Below, in pieces: positions 26,330 to 34,520 of a stretch of DNA of 52,350 nucleotides. Source of the DNA: Lentisphaerota bacterium (GTDB lineage: Bacteria > Verrucomicrobiota > Kiritimatiellia > RFP12 > UBA1067); the NCBI GenBank assembly GCA_015061665.1, contig SUWC01000013.1, forward strand, positions 1 through 52,350. Reading direction: 5' to 3'. How positions within the stretch are numbered: position 1 is the first letter of the stretch; every line of letters begins with the position of its first letter. The notes beneath the pieces are model-generated. The model saw only the letters and a list, made by a program, of their open reading frames with translations. It had not been told where the DNA came from and searched no databases. A program made the translations under genes and the position numbers.

Positions 26330-28021
26330 CTACTGCTCCTCTGTTACGCGGAGGATTTCCTTGACGCTCGTCACGCCCTTGAAGGCCTTCGCCCATCCGT
26401 CCTCGCGCAGAGTCTTCATGCCCTTTTCGAGCGAGATGTTGCGTATCTCGGTCGCGTTCTGGCGCTGCACGATCGCCTTCTCGATATCCTCGTCGACCTC
26501 GAGCACCTCGAAGAGCGCGCGGCGCCCCCTGTAGCCTGTGCGCGTGCATTCGTCGCAGCCGACGGGCTCGAAGACCGTGGGCGACGCGGGCGGATAGGAA
26601 AGCGTGTAGTACTTCATGTCGACTGGCACCTCGCGCTTGCACTTCGGACACAGCCTGCGGCAGAGGCGCTGGCCCATGACGCCTGCGACTGCGGACGCGA
26701 TGAGGAACGGCTCGACGCCCATGTCGATGAGACGCGGGAACGCGCCCGCTGCATCGTTCGTGTGCAGGGTCGAGAACACCATGTGTCCCGTGAGCGACGC
26801 GTTGATCGCGATCTCGGCCGTCTCTCGGTCGCGGATTTCGCCGACCATGATGATGTCGGGGTCCTGACGCAGGAATGCGCGTAGGGCGCGCGCGAAGTTC
26901 ATCCCGATGTCGGCCTGCATCTGGACCTGGTTTATGCCGGCCATGTGGTATTCGATCGGGTCCTCGGCCGTCATGATGCGCACGTCCATCGTGTTCACCT
27001 CGCTTAGGAACGAGTAGAGCGACGTGGACTTGCCCGAACCCGTCGGACCTGTCACGAGGAAGATTCCGTTCGGACGGTGGATGATCTTGTTTACGACGGC
27101 GAAGTCGCGCTCGTTGAATCCGAGGTCCTGCATCTTGACGAAGCTGCCGCTCTTGGCGAGAAGACGAAGCGATATCGATTCGCCGTAGGCGGCCGGCATC
27201 GTAGAGACGCGGATGTCGATGTCCTGTCCGCCGATGCGTATGCCGATTCGTCCGTCCATCGGAAGGCGCTTCTCGGCGATGTCGAGGTTCGCCATGACCT
27301 TGATTCGCGAGATGATGGCGGACTTCAGCCTGTTCAGCTGCGGCGGAACGTCCACCTTGTGCAGCATGCCGTCGATGCGGTAGCGGATTCGCAGCTCCGT
27401 CTCCTGAGGCTCGATGTGGATATCGGTAGCGCCCTGGTGGTCTGCTTCGGCGATGATCTGGTTGACGAAGCGGACGATGGACGCCTCCTCGCCCATCTCG
27501 TTGACGTCGATCTTCGTCATCGCGCCGAACTCTTCGTCGACGGAGTAGCGTCCGTCCTCGATCATCTTCTCGATCGCATCCGCGCCGACGCCGTAGTACT
27601 TCTTGACGGCCTTCTCGACCTCCTCCTTCTGCGCGAGCGCAGTGCGGACGCGGCAGCCGGCGATGAGACGGAGTCCGTCGGCCGCCCTGGTGTCGAACGG
27701 GTCGCTCGTGACGACGGTCAGAACGCCGTCCGAGAGCGCTATCGGGAGCGCGTTGAACTGGTAGACGGCGCTGGCGGGGACCTTTGTAAGGGCTTCGGGT
27801 GACGGCTGGCGGCGCTCAAGGTCAACGACCTCCATCCCGAGGGTCTTTCCGACCGCGGCGAGGAACTCGAGCTCCTTGGAGCCGCCGAACTTGACGGCTG
27901 CCTCGGTGAGGCTCATCCCGGGGTTGGACGCGCGCTGCGCGGCGATGCGCGAAAGCTGTTCGTCGGAGTAGATGCCGGATGCGCGGAGGATGGACGAAGC
28001 CAGCGATTCGTTGTTGTTCAT
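26330..28021 (-). CDS. GspE/PilB-type secretion or pilus assembly ATPase
   Basis: The protein has 563 residues. An MshE-type N-terminal domain (about 1-145) is followed by the GspE ATPase: Walker A GPTGSGKST (325-333), Asp-box TAEDPIEYH, Walker B DPDIIMVGEIRD, His-box LTGHMVFSTLHTND, and a four-Cys zinc site (CPKC and CDEC). It powers type II secretion or type IV pilus extension from the cytoplasmic face of the inner membrane. Other gsp/pil genes are absent here, so which machine it serves is open. It overlaps lspA by 4 bp and is followed at 6 bp by rpoN. Confidence 0.92.
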   Translation of the reverse strand: MNNNESLASSILRASGIYSDEQLSRIAAQRASNPGMSLTEAAVKFGGSKELEFLAAVGKTLGMEVVDLERRQPSPEALTKVPASAVYQFNALPIALSDGVLTVVTSDPFDTRAADGLRLIAGCRVRTALAQKEEVEKAVKKYYGVGADAIEKMIEDGRYSVDEEFGAMTKIDVNEMGEEASIVRFVNQIIAEADHQGATDIHIEPQETELRIRYRIDGMLHKVDVPPQLNRLKSAIISRIKVMANLDIAEKRLPMDGRIGIRIGGQDIDIRVSTMPAAYGESISLRLLAKSGSFVKMQDLGFNERDFAVVNKIIHRPNGIFLVTGPTGSGKSTSLYSFLSEVNTMDVRIMTAEDPIEYHMAGINQVQMQADIGMNFARALRAFLRQDPDIIMVGEIRDRETAEIAINASLTGHMVFSTLHTNDAAGAFPRLIDMGVEPFLIASAVAGVMGQRLCRRLCPKCKREVPVDMKYYTLSYPPASPTVFEPVGCDECTRTGYRGRRALFEVLEVDEDIEKAIVQRQNATEIRNISLEKGMKTLREDGWAKAFKGVTSVKEILRVTEEQ

Positions 28022-28530
28022 GACGATGCCTCAGATTTGTCCGCTTTCGATCGCGGCATGAAGGAAACGATTACGAGGAGCCCCGCGGCGACCGATATGA
28101 AGGCGTCCGCGAGGTTGAAGCAGGGGAAGTGGTGGACTCCCCAGTGGAAGTCGAACATGTCGATGACGTATCCGCGGACGACGCGGTCGAGCAGGTTGCC
28201 GATTATTCCCGCGTAGAGCAGCGGCTCGGCGATGCGCCCGAAGGCGGAGGCAAGACGCGGGAAGCGGATTCCCTCCGGCGCGCCGAAGACAGAGCGGCGC
28301 TTCCAGATCAGGAACGCGAGCGCGACGAGCCCGAACACAGCCAGGGGCCATACCGTCCCCTGGAGCATTCCCCAGGCGCAGCCGCGGTTCTCGACGTATG
28401 CAAGGTCGAAGAGACCCGGTATTACGGAAAGCGCCGCACTCCCTTTCAGGCGGACGGCGCATTCCTTTACGACTGCGTCGGCGAGCGCGAGGTTCGCGAC
28501 GACAGCGAAGAGTGTGACGAAAGTCCTCAT
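28018..28530 (-). CDS. lspA: lipoprotein signal peptidase (signal peptidase II)
   Basis: About 170 residues from the ATG at 28530, chosen because it gives the usual length and starts with a membrane segment (MRTFVTLFAVVANLALADAV). Four membrane segments are visible. The two catalytic aspartates are in GNLLDRV and FNLADAFI, with the conserved NRGCAWG between segments 1 and 2. It cleaves prolipoprotein signal peptides after lipidation. It shares its start with the dksA-like stop (TGATG), so the two are translationally coupled. Confidence 0.93.
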   Translation of the reverse strand: MRTFVTLFAVVANLALADAVVKECAVRLKGSAALSVIPGLFDLAYVENRGCAWGMLQGTVWPLAVFGLVALAFLIWKRRSVFGAPEGIRFPRLASAFGRIAEPLLYAGIIGNLLDRVVRGYVIDMFDFHWGVHHFPCFNLADAFISVAAGLLVIVSFMPRSKADKSEASS

Positions 28531-29165
28531 CAGGTCCTTGCGCCGCGCTCCATCTCGTTCTGGCACTCCATGCACGTCAGCACGAACGGCTGGTTCAGCA
28601 GGCGCGGCTTGCGGATGAGCTGCCCGCATGCCGTGCAGACGCCGTACGTTCCGTCGTCGATTCGGTGGAGAGCCTCCTCGATCTGCTGGACCGTGCGCTG
28701 AACGTTGCCCATCTGGCCGAGGGCCTGCAGGCGGAGCGTCTGGTTCGTTCCATCGCCGCCGTCCGCCTCGTGGTCTTCGGCTTCGTTGAAGCCCGTAGCG
28801 CGGAGCCCGTCGATTCCCTTGAGAGCCTTTTCGCGCTCATTGAGGAGAAGCTGACGGAACTCGTCCAGGTCGGCCTTCGGGAACTGCTCGGAGTGCCCGC
28901 CCTTCGTGCGGGAGGTTGGACGGTCGGACAGCTTGATCGTCGCCTCGTTCTCCTTTTTGTCGGCTTCGCGGGCGCTGCGCTTCATTTCCTCGGCTATGGA
29001 CATCGCGAATGCGACGGCCTTGGCCGTGTCGATGACGGGCACGGGCTTGGGCGGCGCCTTGGCTATGACGGGGGGACGCTTCGTAATCTTGAGGGAAACG
29101 CGCTTTGGAGCCTCCTTGGCGGGCTTTGCTTCCTTTGGTTGGACATCTGATACTTTCACTGCCAT
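28530..29165 (-). CDS. DksA/TraR-type zinc-finger regulator with long N-terminal tail
   Basis: 211 residues from the ATG at 29165, set by AAGGAGG 7 nt upstream; an earlier in-frame ATG lacks such a site. Residues 1-about 110 are a Lys/Pro/Ala-rich tail. The rest is a coiled-coil followed by the four-Cys zinc finger CTACG...CMECQ and fits the DksA/TraR superfamily, which binds the RNA polymerase secondary channel. The coiled-coil contains EFRQLLLNEREKALKGIDGL and DGTNQTLRLQ. It is the first gene of the long operon that includes lspA, gspE-like and rpoN. A TATAAT box (29207-29212) lies 41 nt before the ATG and abuts the preceding stop codon. Confidence 0.88.
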   Translation of the reverse strand: MAVKVSDVQPKEAKPAKEAPKRVSLKITKRPPVIAKAPPKPVPVIDTAKAVAFAMSIAEEMKRSAREADKKENEATIKLSDRPTSRTKGGHSEQFPKADLDEFRQLLLNEREKALKGIDGLRATGFNEAEDHEADGGDGTNQTLRLQALGQMGNVQRTVQQIEEALHRIDDGTYGVCTACGQLIRKPRLLNQPFVLTCMECQNEMERGART

Positions 29166-29206
29166 TTCGGGCCTCCTTCCTGTGAAATCTCTTTGTTGAT
29201 GTAACA

Positions 29207-29212
29207 ATTATA
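29207..29212 (-). promoter_or_regulatory. -10 box of the dksA-lspA-gspE-rpoN operon
   Basis: TATAAT in the context GATATAAT on the minus strand lies directly beside the stop codon of the long GreA-like gene. It gives a leader of about 35 nt that contains a strong AAGGAGG, in contrast to the leaderless promoters of the glycosidases. Confidence 0.55.
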
Positions 29213-31237
29213 TCATATTTGGGCGCCTTCGGGTAGCTTCATCCATTCGCGTATCTCGTCGGAGATAGGAAGGATGTCAACGACTCGTCCAAACGCGACC
29301 TGTCCCTCCGTGCCGGGGAGCTCGAACTGGTCGCCCTTCTTCTTGCCGAGCATCTTGACGGCGAGCATCGCCTTCGAGGAGATGATGCCCATATCGAGGT
29401 TGTTGTCCCACTCGCCAAGGATGGTGTATGTCTTCTGCCCTTCGGCGGACTCGATGACGACGGTGACGCCGGGCATCACCTCGTCGGTCGTCGCGTCGGC
29501 GAATTCGGAGGCCTTGACCGCCTCGAGGTCAGCCTGCATGAGCGACTGCTTCTGCATGAGGGCGCGCTGCTCGTCCTTCGCGTACTGGTATTCGGCGTTT
29601 TCGGAAAGGTCGCCGAATCCCTTCGCGAACTCGATGCGCTTGATGTTCGCGGGCATCTCCTCGTTGATGAGCTTGAGGTACTCGCACTTGCGCATCCAGA
29701 AGCTGCGCGGCGAGGTGAGGCGGGCGTACTCCTTCTTCTTCTCGGCCTTGACGAGGTGGCTTTCGAGGCTCGGGTCGATCTTGGTCATGCGGATGACCGT
29801 CGCGTGGTGCGTAGAGGCCTCCCATGCGATGGACGCCTGGAAGCGCTCGAAGAACAGCGCCTTGTCCGCGGGCGAAAGCCAGCTGAAGACGTTCTCAAGC
29901 CACTTGCGGTCGGCGAAGAGCCTGCGGATGATGTTCTGCATCTTGAGCGTCTCGCCACCCTGACGTCCCTCTCCAAGCGCGATGGCGTGGGTGAGGAGCG
30001 TGATGAAGGGAGGAAGCTCGGGCCAGGCGTCCTTGTACTTCTGGTAGCTGCCCGTGAAAAGCGTGGTAAGCGTCGCAGGGGCCTTGGGCTCGAGCATGAA
30101 CTTGGCGAGCGCTGCGCGGCATTCCGCGATTCCGGCGAACTGGGTCACGATTTCGGTGACGGCTGTGTAGCAGAATTCGGGGACGGCGGCGCAGAGCTTG
30201 AGCTTCGACTCAAGCGTATCGCCAAGGAACGCGACCATGTTGCCTACCTCGCGCGCGGGCAGCGCGGCGGCCGCCTTGATGAAGCGCTTGCGGTCCCAGA
30301 GATAGGCGCGCATCGATTCGGCGGACGGCTTGGCGTAGCCGAGGGAGGTGATCAGCGTCGCGAGGCGGGCGTAAAGCGCGTCGTCCACAAGGCGCGCGGC
30401 CGTGATTGCGAACTCGAGCCTGTCGCCGATTGCGTCGCGGACCTGCCCGGAGGCATCCTCGAACTTCTTCTGCGCAATGAACTCGCGCACCGCTGCGAGG
30501 ATGAGCTTCGGGTCAGTCTCGTGCGAGAACGCCGTAAGCCAGGAGTCGCCGTAGTTCTCGGCGGACGCCTTGACCTCGATCGGGTCGGCGCGCTTGACGG
30601 GGATGACGACGCACTTGTCCTGGCGGAGCGCCGCGCGGGCCTTCTCCCAGAAAGACTTCCAGTTGGCGGCCTTGACGAAGCCGCACTTCTCGCAGACGTC
30701 CTCAAGGCGCTGGATGGGCATTCCGCCGAAGCTCCTCAGGACGCGCTTGACGAATTCGCCTGGCTTGTCCTTCAGCTCGATCTCGAACGCCGCAGGGTCG
30801 GCGGCCTGGAATACAAGTACATGGTCTTCAGGAGCGACGACAAGCATGTCTGCAGCCGCCGCGTAGGAGAACTGGTGCCCGCGCTTCCTGGTGAAGTCGA
30901 CGGTTATGCGCTTGTAGAAGTAGTCGACGCGCTTGACCTTGCCGAGACCCCATTCGATGGACTTGGACAAAACGAGCGCGCCCTCCTTGAGGGACACGAG
31001 CTTCTCCAGGCGGAAGAGGGATTCCTTGACGGGCCTCTGGCCGAATTCGACCCCGTCCAAAAAAGAAAGAAGAAGCCGATCCTTAGTCGCCTTCTTCAAT
31101 GCATCCTTGACGCCTGCCGCGTTGATGACCTTCGTGAGTTCCGCCTGGTTCTCGCGGACAATCTTGAGAGCTCCGTCGAAGTCTTCGCGCTCCGCGCATT
31201 CATTTAGCTGTTCTGTCAGTTTCTGTGTTTCGGCCAT
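29213..31237 (-). CDS. greA: long GreA-type transcription elongation factor
   Basis: 674 residues from the ATG at 31237 (MAETQKLTEQ), chosen for AGAAAGGA upstream; the open frame continues further but lacks a start signal. The last about 150 residues are a GreA/GreB unit: a coiled-coil with LSENAEYQYAKDEQ and the FKBP-like C-terminal domain ending QFELPGTEGQVAFGRVVDILPI. The first about 500 residues form an alpha-helical extension with an SH3-like patch near 90-150 (SIEWGLGKVKRVDYFYKRITVDF). Such a long form is known from Chlamydiae and related PVC bacteria, whereas standard GreA is about 158 residues. It should rescue backtracked RNA polymerase. The role of the extension is unknown. Confidence 0.85.
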   Translation of the reverse strand: MAETQKLTEQLNECAEREDFDGALKIVRENQAELTKVINAAGVKDALKKATKDRLLLSFLDGVEFGQRPVKESLFRLEKLVSLKEGALVLSKSIEWGLGKVKRVDYFYKRITVDFTRKRGHQFSYAAAADMLVVAPEDHVLVFQAADPAAFEIELKDKPGEFVKRVLRSFGGMPIQRLEDVCEKCGFVKAANWKSFWEKARAALRQDKCVVIPVKRADPIEVKASAENYGDSWLTAFSHETDPKLILAAVREFIAQKKFEDASGQVRDAIGDRLEFAITAARLVDDALYARLATLITSLGYAKPSAESMRAYLWDRKRFIKAAAALPAREVGNMVAFLGDTLESKLKLCAAVPEFCYTAVTEIVTQFAGIAECRAALAKFMLEPKAPATLTTLFTGSYQKYKDAWPELPPFITLLTHAIALGEGRQGGETLKMQNIIRRLFADRKWLENVFSWLSPADKALFFERFQASIAWEASTHHATVIRMTKIDPSLESHLVKAEKKKEYARLTSPRSFWMRKCEYLKLINEEMPANIKRIEFAKGFGDLSENAEYQYAKDEQRALMQKQSLMQADLEAVKASEFADATTDEVMPGVTVVIESAEGQKTYTILGEWDNNLDMGIISSKAMLAVKMLGKKKGDQFELPGTEGQVAFGRVVDILPISDEIREWMKLPEGAQI

Positions 31238-31268
31238 TTGTGGCTTCCTTTCTAAATTCAGGTTGATT

Positions 31269-31274
31269 ATTATA
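31269..31274 (-). promoter_or_regulatory. -10 box of the long greA gene
   Basis: TATAAT on the minus strand in the context TTTTTGCTATAATAAT, 31 nt before the ATG, with an AGAAAGGA ribosome site in the leader. It lies in the 74-bp gap after the LemA-partner gene. Confidence 0.55.
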
Positions 31275-31311
31275 GCAAAAACCGCCCGCCTCCACAATAG
31301 GCCCGCATTAG

Positions 31312-33021
31312 CTAGCGGACAAACGAGTAGATCGAGCGGCGAAACGCCGATGCGGACGACTGGGCATATCGCGACGAGAAGCCATCGGACGGCTTCTCGC
31401 GCTCGTCGACGCATATCGACCCCGTGTGCGACACCGGCAGGTACTCCACCCACCGCACGGGGACGTCGTGCCACCGGCCGTCGTTCCCGTAGACGCTCTT
31501 GTACTCCACGCGGTCAATGCCCTTGTAGCCGCTCGCCGTAACTGAGACGACGCTCGCGCCGTCCTCCCGCGCCGCAACCCGCGTCTTGAGGATGCTTCGC
31601 GTCATGCACTCGGGATGCGCAAAATGGCTTTCCCCGTGGTAGTTCGCGATAGCCTCGTGCTCCCAGGACGACGACGACTCTCCGGACGCAAACTCGCGCC
31701 AGATGTCCTCGTGAGTTCGCGTCTGCTGGTACAGGGGAATCGCCAAAAGCGGCGCAAGCGCGAAGTATACGTCCTTGAAATACGCCGCGCTGAAGTCGGC
31801 GAACTTCCTCCCCACCTTGCGGAAGTCCCAGTCCGCGAATCGGGAGGGATCAGTGTTGATGGACCCCGCGTCGAGATGGACGGACGACAGGAAGTTCATC
31901 TTGCCCGACTTGACGAAGGAGAAGTCGTCGCCGAACCCGATCTCGGTGTCCTTCATGAGGGTCAGCATCTGGGTCTGCGCAACAGGCGTGAACAGAAGGC
32001 GGAACTCCACCTCGTCGTCGCGGTCCTTCGCGTGGAACCACGTCTCGAACTCCTCGTTGGACATCAGCGTGAAGTTGGAGTCGTCGTCCAGGTTGCGCGA
32101 AAACTCCCTCAGGTCGGCGAGCCTGCGCCTCTTCTTCAGCGACTCGAAGAGACCGCCCTTGGCGGAGAGTCCCGACGGCCTGCGAGAAAACGAGAGCCTC
32201 GGCGCGGCGTCGTTTCCGTAGAGCAGTATCTTGTGGTCGCCGTAAACCGGGATTGGCTTTGTGACGTATGCGTGAAGCGTCTGTGTGCGACGCACGGCGC
32301 GGCGCCTGCCGTTGGCGTCCCGCTCGTATTCCGTCCAGCTGATCGTCTTCGTGCCCTCGTACGTCTTCTCGCCCCACTCCATCTCGAGGTACTGCCCGAA
32401 GACAAACGGATTGCCGTTGATTCTCCCCGACTGGACGAACAGCATCGACTTGCCGGCGAAGAACGAGTCGTCGAGTCCGTACAGCCTCTTAAGGGCGTCA
32501 AGCCGCGACGCCGTGAAGTACGGGTCGAACGCGACCCTCGGCACGGTCTTCTCTATCAGCCTGTTGGCCTCGTCCCAGCCGAAGAGTCCGTTCAGCGGCG
32601 CCATCTGCGCCCACGCCTCGTCGCGCTTGGCTCGAGCCGCGTCCTCGGTGTTCCGCTGCAACTTTGCCCGAGACCGGCACCAGACGGCGAAGAGGACGCC
32701 AAGTCCGAGCGCTACGCACCCACCGGCGACAAGCGCGGCAAAATCGCGGCGCTCGAACTCGCCGAGGCAGCAGGCGCATGCGGAAAGCGCACACGCGACG
32801 AAGAACAGCGCCGAGACGATGCCGTGGAACGTCTTCCACCGTCCGTGCGAACGGGCGGACCCGAATAGCGCAAGCGCCTCGTCGGACGTCTTGGCGTTGG
32901 CCCTTATGTCGACGCCGGACTTTCCGACCAGCGCGTCGAGCCTTTCCGCGGCGAGCGCGGCAAATCTGCCGCGGAAGTCGTCGCGGTAACGCGCAAGCGG
33001 CTCGTAGACGTCCTCAATCAA
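31312..33021 (-). CDS. membrane protein of the LemA-partner (DUF3137-like) type
   Basis: The protein has 569 residues. Two membrane segments near 85-155 (IVSALFFVACALSACACCL and FAALVAGGCVALGLGVLFAV) follow a helical N-terminus. A long soluble part contains short phrases such as FDPYFTASRLDALKRLYGLDDSFFAGKSM and a late two-strand motif NFTLMSNEEFETWF. Proteins of this kind are commonly encoded directly after lemA. Here the start overlaps the lemA stop by 4 bp (ATGA), which supports a shared complex. Its biochemical function is unknown to me, and the family name is a moderate-confidence call made from context and length. Confidence 0.6.
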   Translation of the reverse strand: MIEDVYEPLARYRDDFRGRFAALAAERLDALVGKSGVDIRANAKTSDEALALFGSARSHGRWKTFHGIVSALFFVACALSACACCLGEFERRDFAALVAGGCVALGLGVLFAVWCRSRAKLQRNTEDAARAKRDEAWAQMAPLNGLFGWDEANRLIEKTVPRVAFDPYFTASRLDALKRLYGLDDSFFAGKSMLFVQSGRINGNPFVFGQYLEMEWGEKTYEGTKTISWTEYERDANGRRRAVRRTQTLHAYVTKPIPVYGDHKILLYGNDAAPRLSFSRRPSGLSAKGGLFESLKKRRRLADLREFSRNLDDDSNFTLMSNEEFETWFHAKDRDDEVEFRLLFTPVAQTQMLTLMKDTEIGFGDDFSFVKSGKMNFLSSVHLDAGSINTDPSRFADWDFRKVGRKFADFSAAYFKDVYFALAPLLAIPLYQQTRTHEDIWREFASGESSSSWEHEAIANYHGESHFAHPECMTRSILKTRVAAREDGASVVSVTASGYKGIDRVEYKSVYGNDGRWHDVPVRWVEYLPVSHTGSICVDEREKPSDGFSSRYAQSSASAFRRSIYSFVR

Positions 33022-33677
33022 AAGAACGTTCCCCTCGCGAGCTGCTTGGTCTCGGCGGAGGCTGTGAACGGAATGCGCGTCGTGTAGCCAGCGCGTGCGG
33101 CCACGATCTGCTTTGTGGGCCAGTCATAGAGGTCGGAGTTCCACTGCATCACGGAATCGTTGTAGAGCTGGCGCGCGGCGGTAATCTCCTTCTGGAGGTA
33201 CGCATTCTGCTGGATGGCCTCGGCGATCGCCGCGTGCGCCTTGAGCTCCGGATACGCCTCGACCTGCGGGAACAGGCGGCCAAAGCAGCCGTCGACCTGG
33301 CTCTGGACCTGGTTGCGGTTCTCCTCCGTGACGCGTCCGCCCCTGAACGCCGCAACAGCCTTCATGACGTCCTTGTCGAGCTCCGTCGCCTTCTCGACGA
33401 GACGCGCGAGGTTCTGGAGAATCTGGACGCGCTGCTCGAGGTAGTTGTCGATCGTCGAGGCGTCGGCCTGGATCTTCTGCTGGAGCTTGCGGAAATAGTT
33501 GCGCGCGCCGGTCTTCATGAACTGGAAGACTATCCCGGGGATGATGCCGCAGACCCAGAGCATGACCTCGAAAAGGACAGATCCGAATCCGATCGTCACG
33601 GGAAGCTGCTTCTCGATCACGTTAACGTCGCGCCCCGCGCCGTTGACGGGGCCGGTCATTTCATCAAGTTCGTTCAT
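33018..33677 (-). CDS. lemA: LemA family membrane protein
   Basis: The protein has 219 residues. A single membrane segment (about 30-55, IGFGSVLFEVMLWVCGIIPGIVF) is followed by a long helical domain. The helical domain carries family signatures YLEQRVQILQNLARLVEKATELD, FGRLFPQVEAYPELKAHAAIAEAIQ and ARQLYNDSVMQWNSDLYDWPTKQIVAARAGY. LemA proteins sit in the inner membrane with a helical bundle and are of uncertain function. AAGGAAAGGAAAG precedes the ATG. A TATAAT box (33702-33707) lies within the 3' end of the upstream glycosyltransferase gene, so this pair probably has its own promoter. Confidence 0.92.
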   Translation of the reverse strand: MNELDEMTGPVNGAGRDVNVIEKQLPVTIGFGSVLFEVMLWVCGIIPGIVFQFMKTGARNYFRKLQQKIQADASTIDNYLEQRVQILQNLARLVEKATELDKDVMKAVAAFRGGRVTEENRNQVQSQVDGCFGRLFPQVEAYPELKAHAAIAEAIQQNAYLQKEITAARQLYNDSVMQWNSDLYDWPTKQIVAARAGYTTRIPFTASAETKQLARGTFF

Positions 33678-33695
33678 GCTTTTCTTTCCTTTCCT

Positions 33696-34520
33696 TCAAG
33701 AATTATAGCAGTTTCCGCCGCAAAATGCAAAACGGACGAATGCCGCAAAGCCGCCGAGCCTCAGGACCTCAAGCGCGCCGAGGACAAACGAGCCGCGCCA
33801 GTGCGACATTGACGGGTCCAGCGCCCTTCTCGCGTCGCGCAGCGCGAACTTCGCCGCAAGCTTTCTTTCGGGCGCGCTCTGGGACATCATGCCGCCCGTC
33901 GGACGGATGAAGTACCTGTAGCCCGCATAGTCGATGACCCGCATGCTCGACGCCATCTTCGCAAAGGCGCAGAGGAACACGGAATCCTCGTAGAGGCGGA
34001 TGCGTTCGTCGAACCTGAGTTCGCCGATCGCGGAACGCCTGAACGCACGGCACCAGACGCTGCCGAACTCACGTCCGCAGTTCCGCCACAGGCCGCCGGG
34101 CAAAAGCGCCTTGGGCAAGTCGCGCAGCCTGTAGCCGAACGCCCGCCTCCACACGAATTCGCGGACCGCGCCGCCCGTCAGGACCATTCCGTCCTCGGCC
34201 GGGCGCGGCGAAAGTGCCGCGGAAGCCGCGTCGCCTGCCACAGTCTCGTAACGGCTCCACACAAGGTCCACGCCTTCGCACGCCCCAACAAGCCGCTCGA
34301 CGTAGTCTGGCGCGATTTCGTCGTCGACGTCTGCAAAGAGGACTATCTCCCCTTTCGCAGCTCCGAGCCCCTGGTTGCGCGCCCAGCTCGGGCCGCGCCC
34401 TTCGGCGTCATGGACAAATATCGGCTCAAAGTCGTGGAAGGTCTGGGCGGACACCATTTCGCGCATCCTGTCGAGGTATGCGCCTTCTTCGCGGTATGGG
34501 ACTATGAGGCTCGCCTTCAT
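33696..34520 (-). CDS. family 2 glycosyltransferase
   Basis: The protein has 274 residues. The GT-A fold is shown by SLIVPYREEGAYLDRMREMVSAQT at the start, the ARNQGLGAAKGEIVLFADVDDE stretch with its metal-binding DxD, and a later acceptor-side motif RLYEDSVFLCAFAKM with an ED pair. It transfers a sugar from a nucleotide donor to an unknown acceptor, probably for a surface glycan. The C-terminus has a short hydrophobic stretch. It overlaps recJ by 4 bp (ATGA) as the last gene of the ilvE-recJ operon. The link to recJ looks incidental. Confidence 0.88.
   Translation of the reverse strand: MKASLIVPYREEGAYLDRMREMVSAQTFHDFEPIFVHDAEGRGPSWARNQGLGAAKGEIVLFADVDDEIAPDYVERLVGACEGVDLVWSRYETVAGDAASAALSPRPAEDGMVLTGGAVREFVWRRAFGYRLRDLPKALLPGGLWRNCGREFGSVWCRAFRRSAIGELRFDERIRLYEDSVFLCAFAKMASSMRVIDYAGYRYFIRPTGGMMSQSAPERKLAAKFALRDARRALDPSMSHWRGSFVLGALEVLRLGGFAAFVRFAFCGGNCYNS
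33702..33707 (-). promoter_or_regulatory. -10 box of the lemA pair
   Basis: TATAAT on the minus strand in the context CTGCTATAATTCTTG, 24 nt before the lemA ATG, embedded in the end of the glycosyltransferase gene. The leader contains a doubled AAGGAAAGG purine tract. Confidence 0.5.

Noticed and set aside
29756-31207. 483-residue plus-strand frame
   Set aside because: Antisense to the long greA gene, with low-complexity Arg/Leu/Glu composition and no domain.
31615-32868. 417-residue plus-strand frame
   Set aside because: Antisense to the LemA-partner gene; no start signal or motif.
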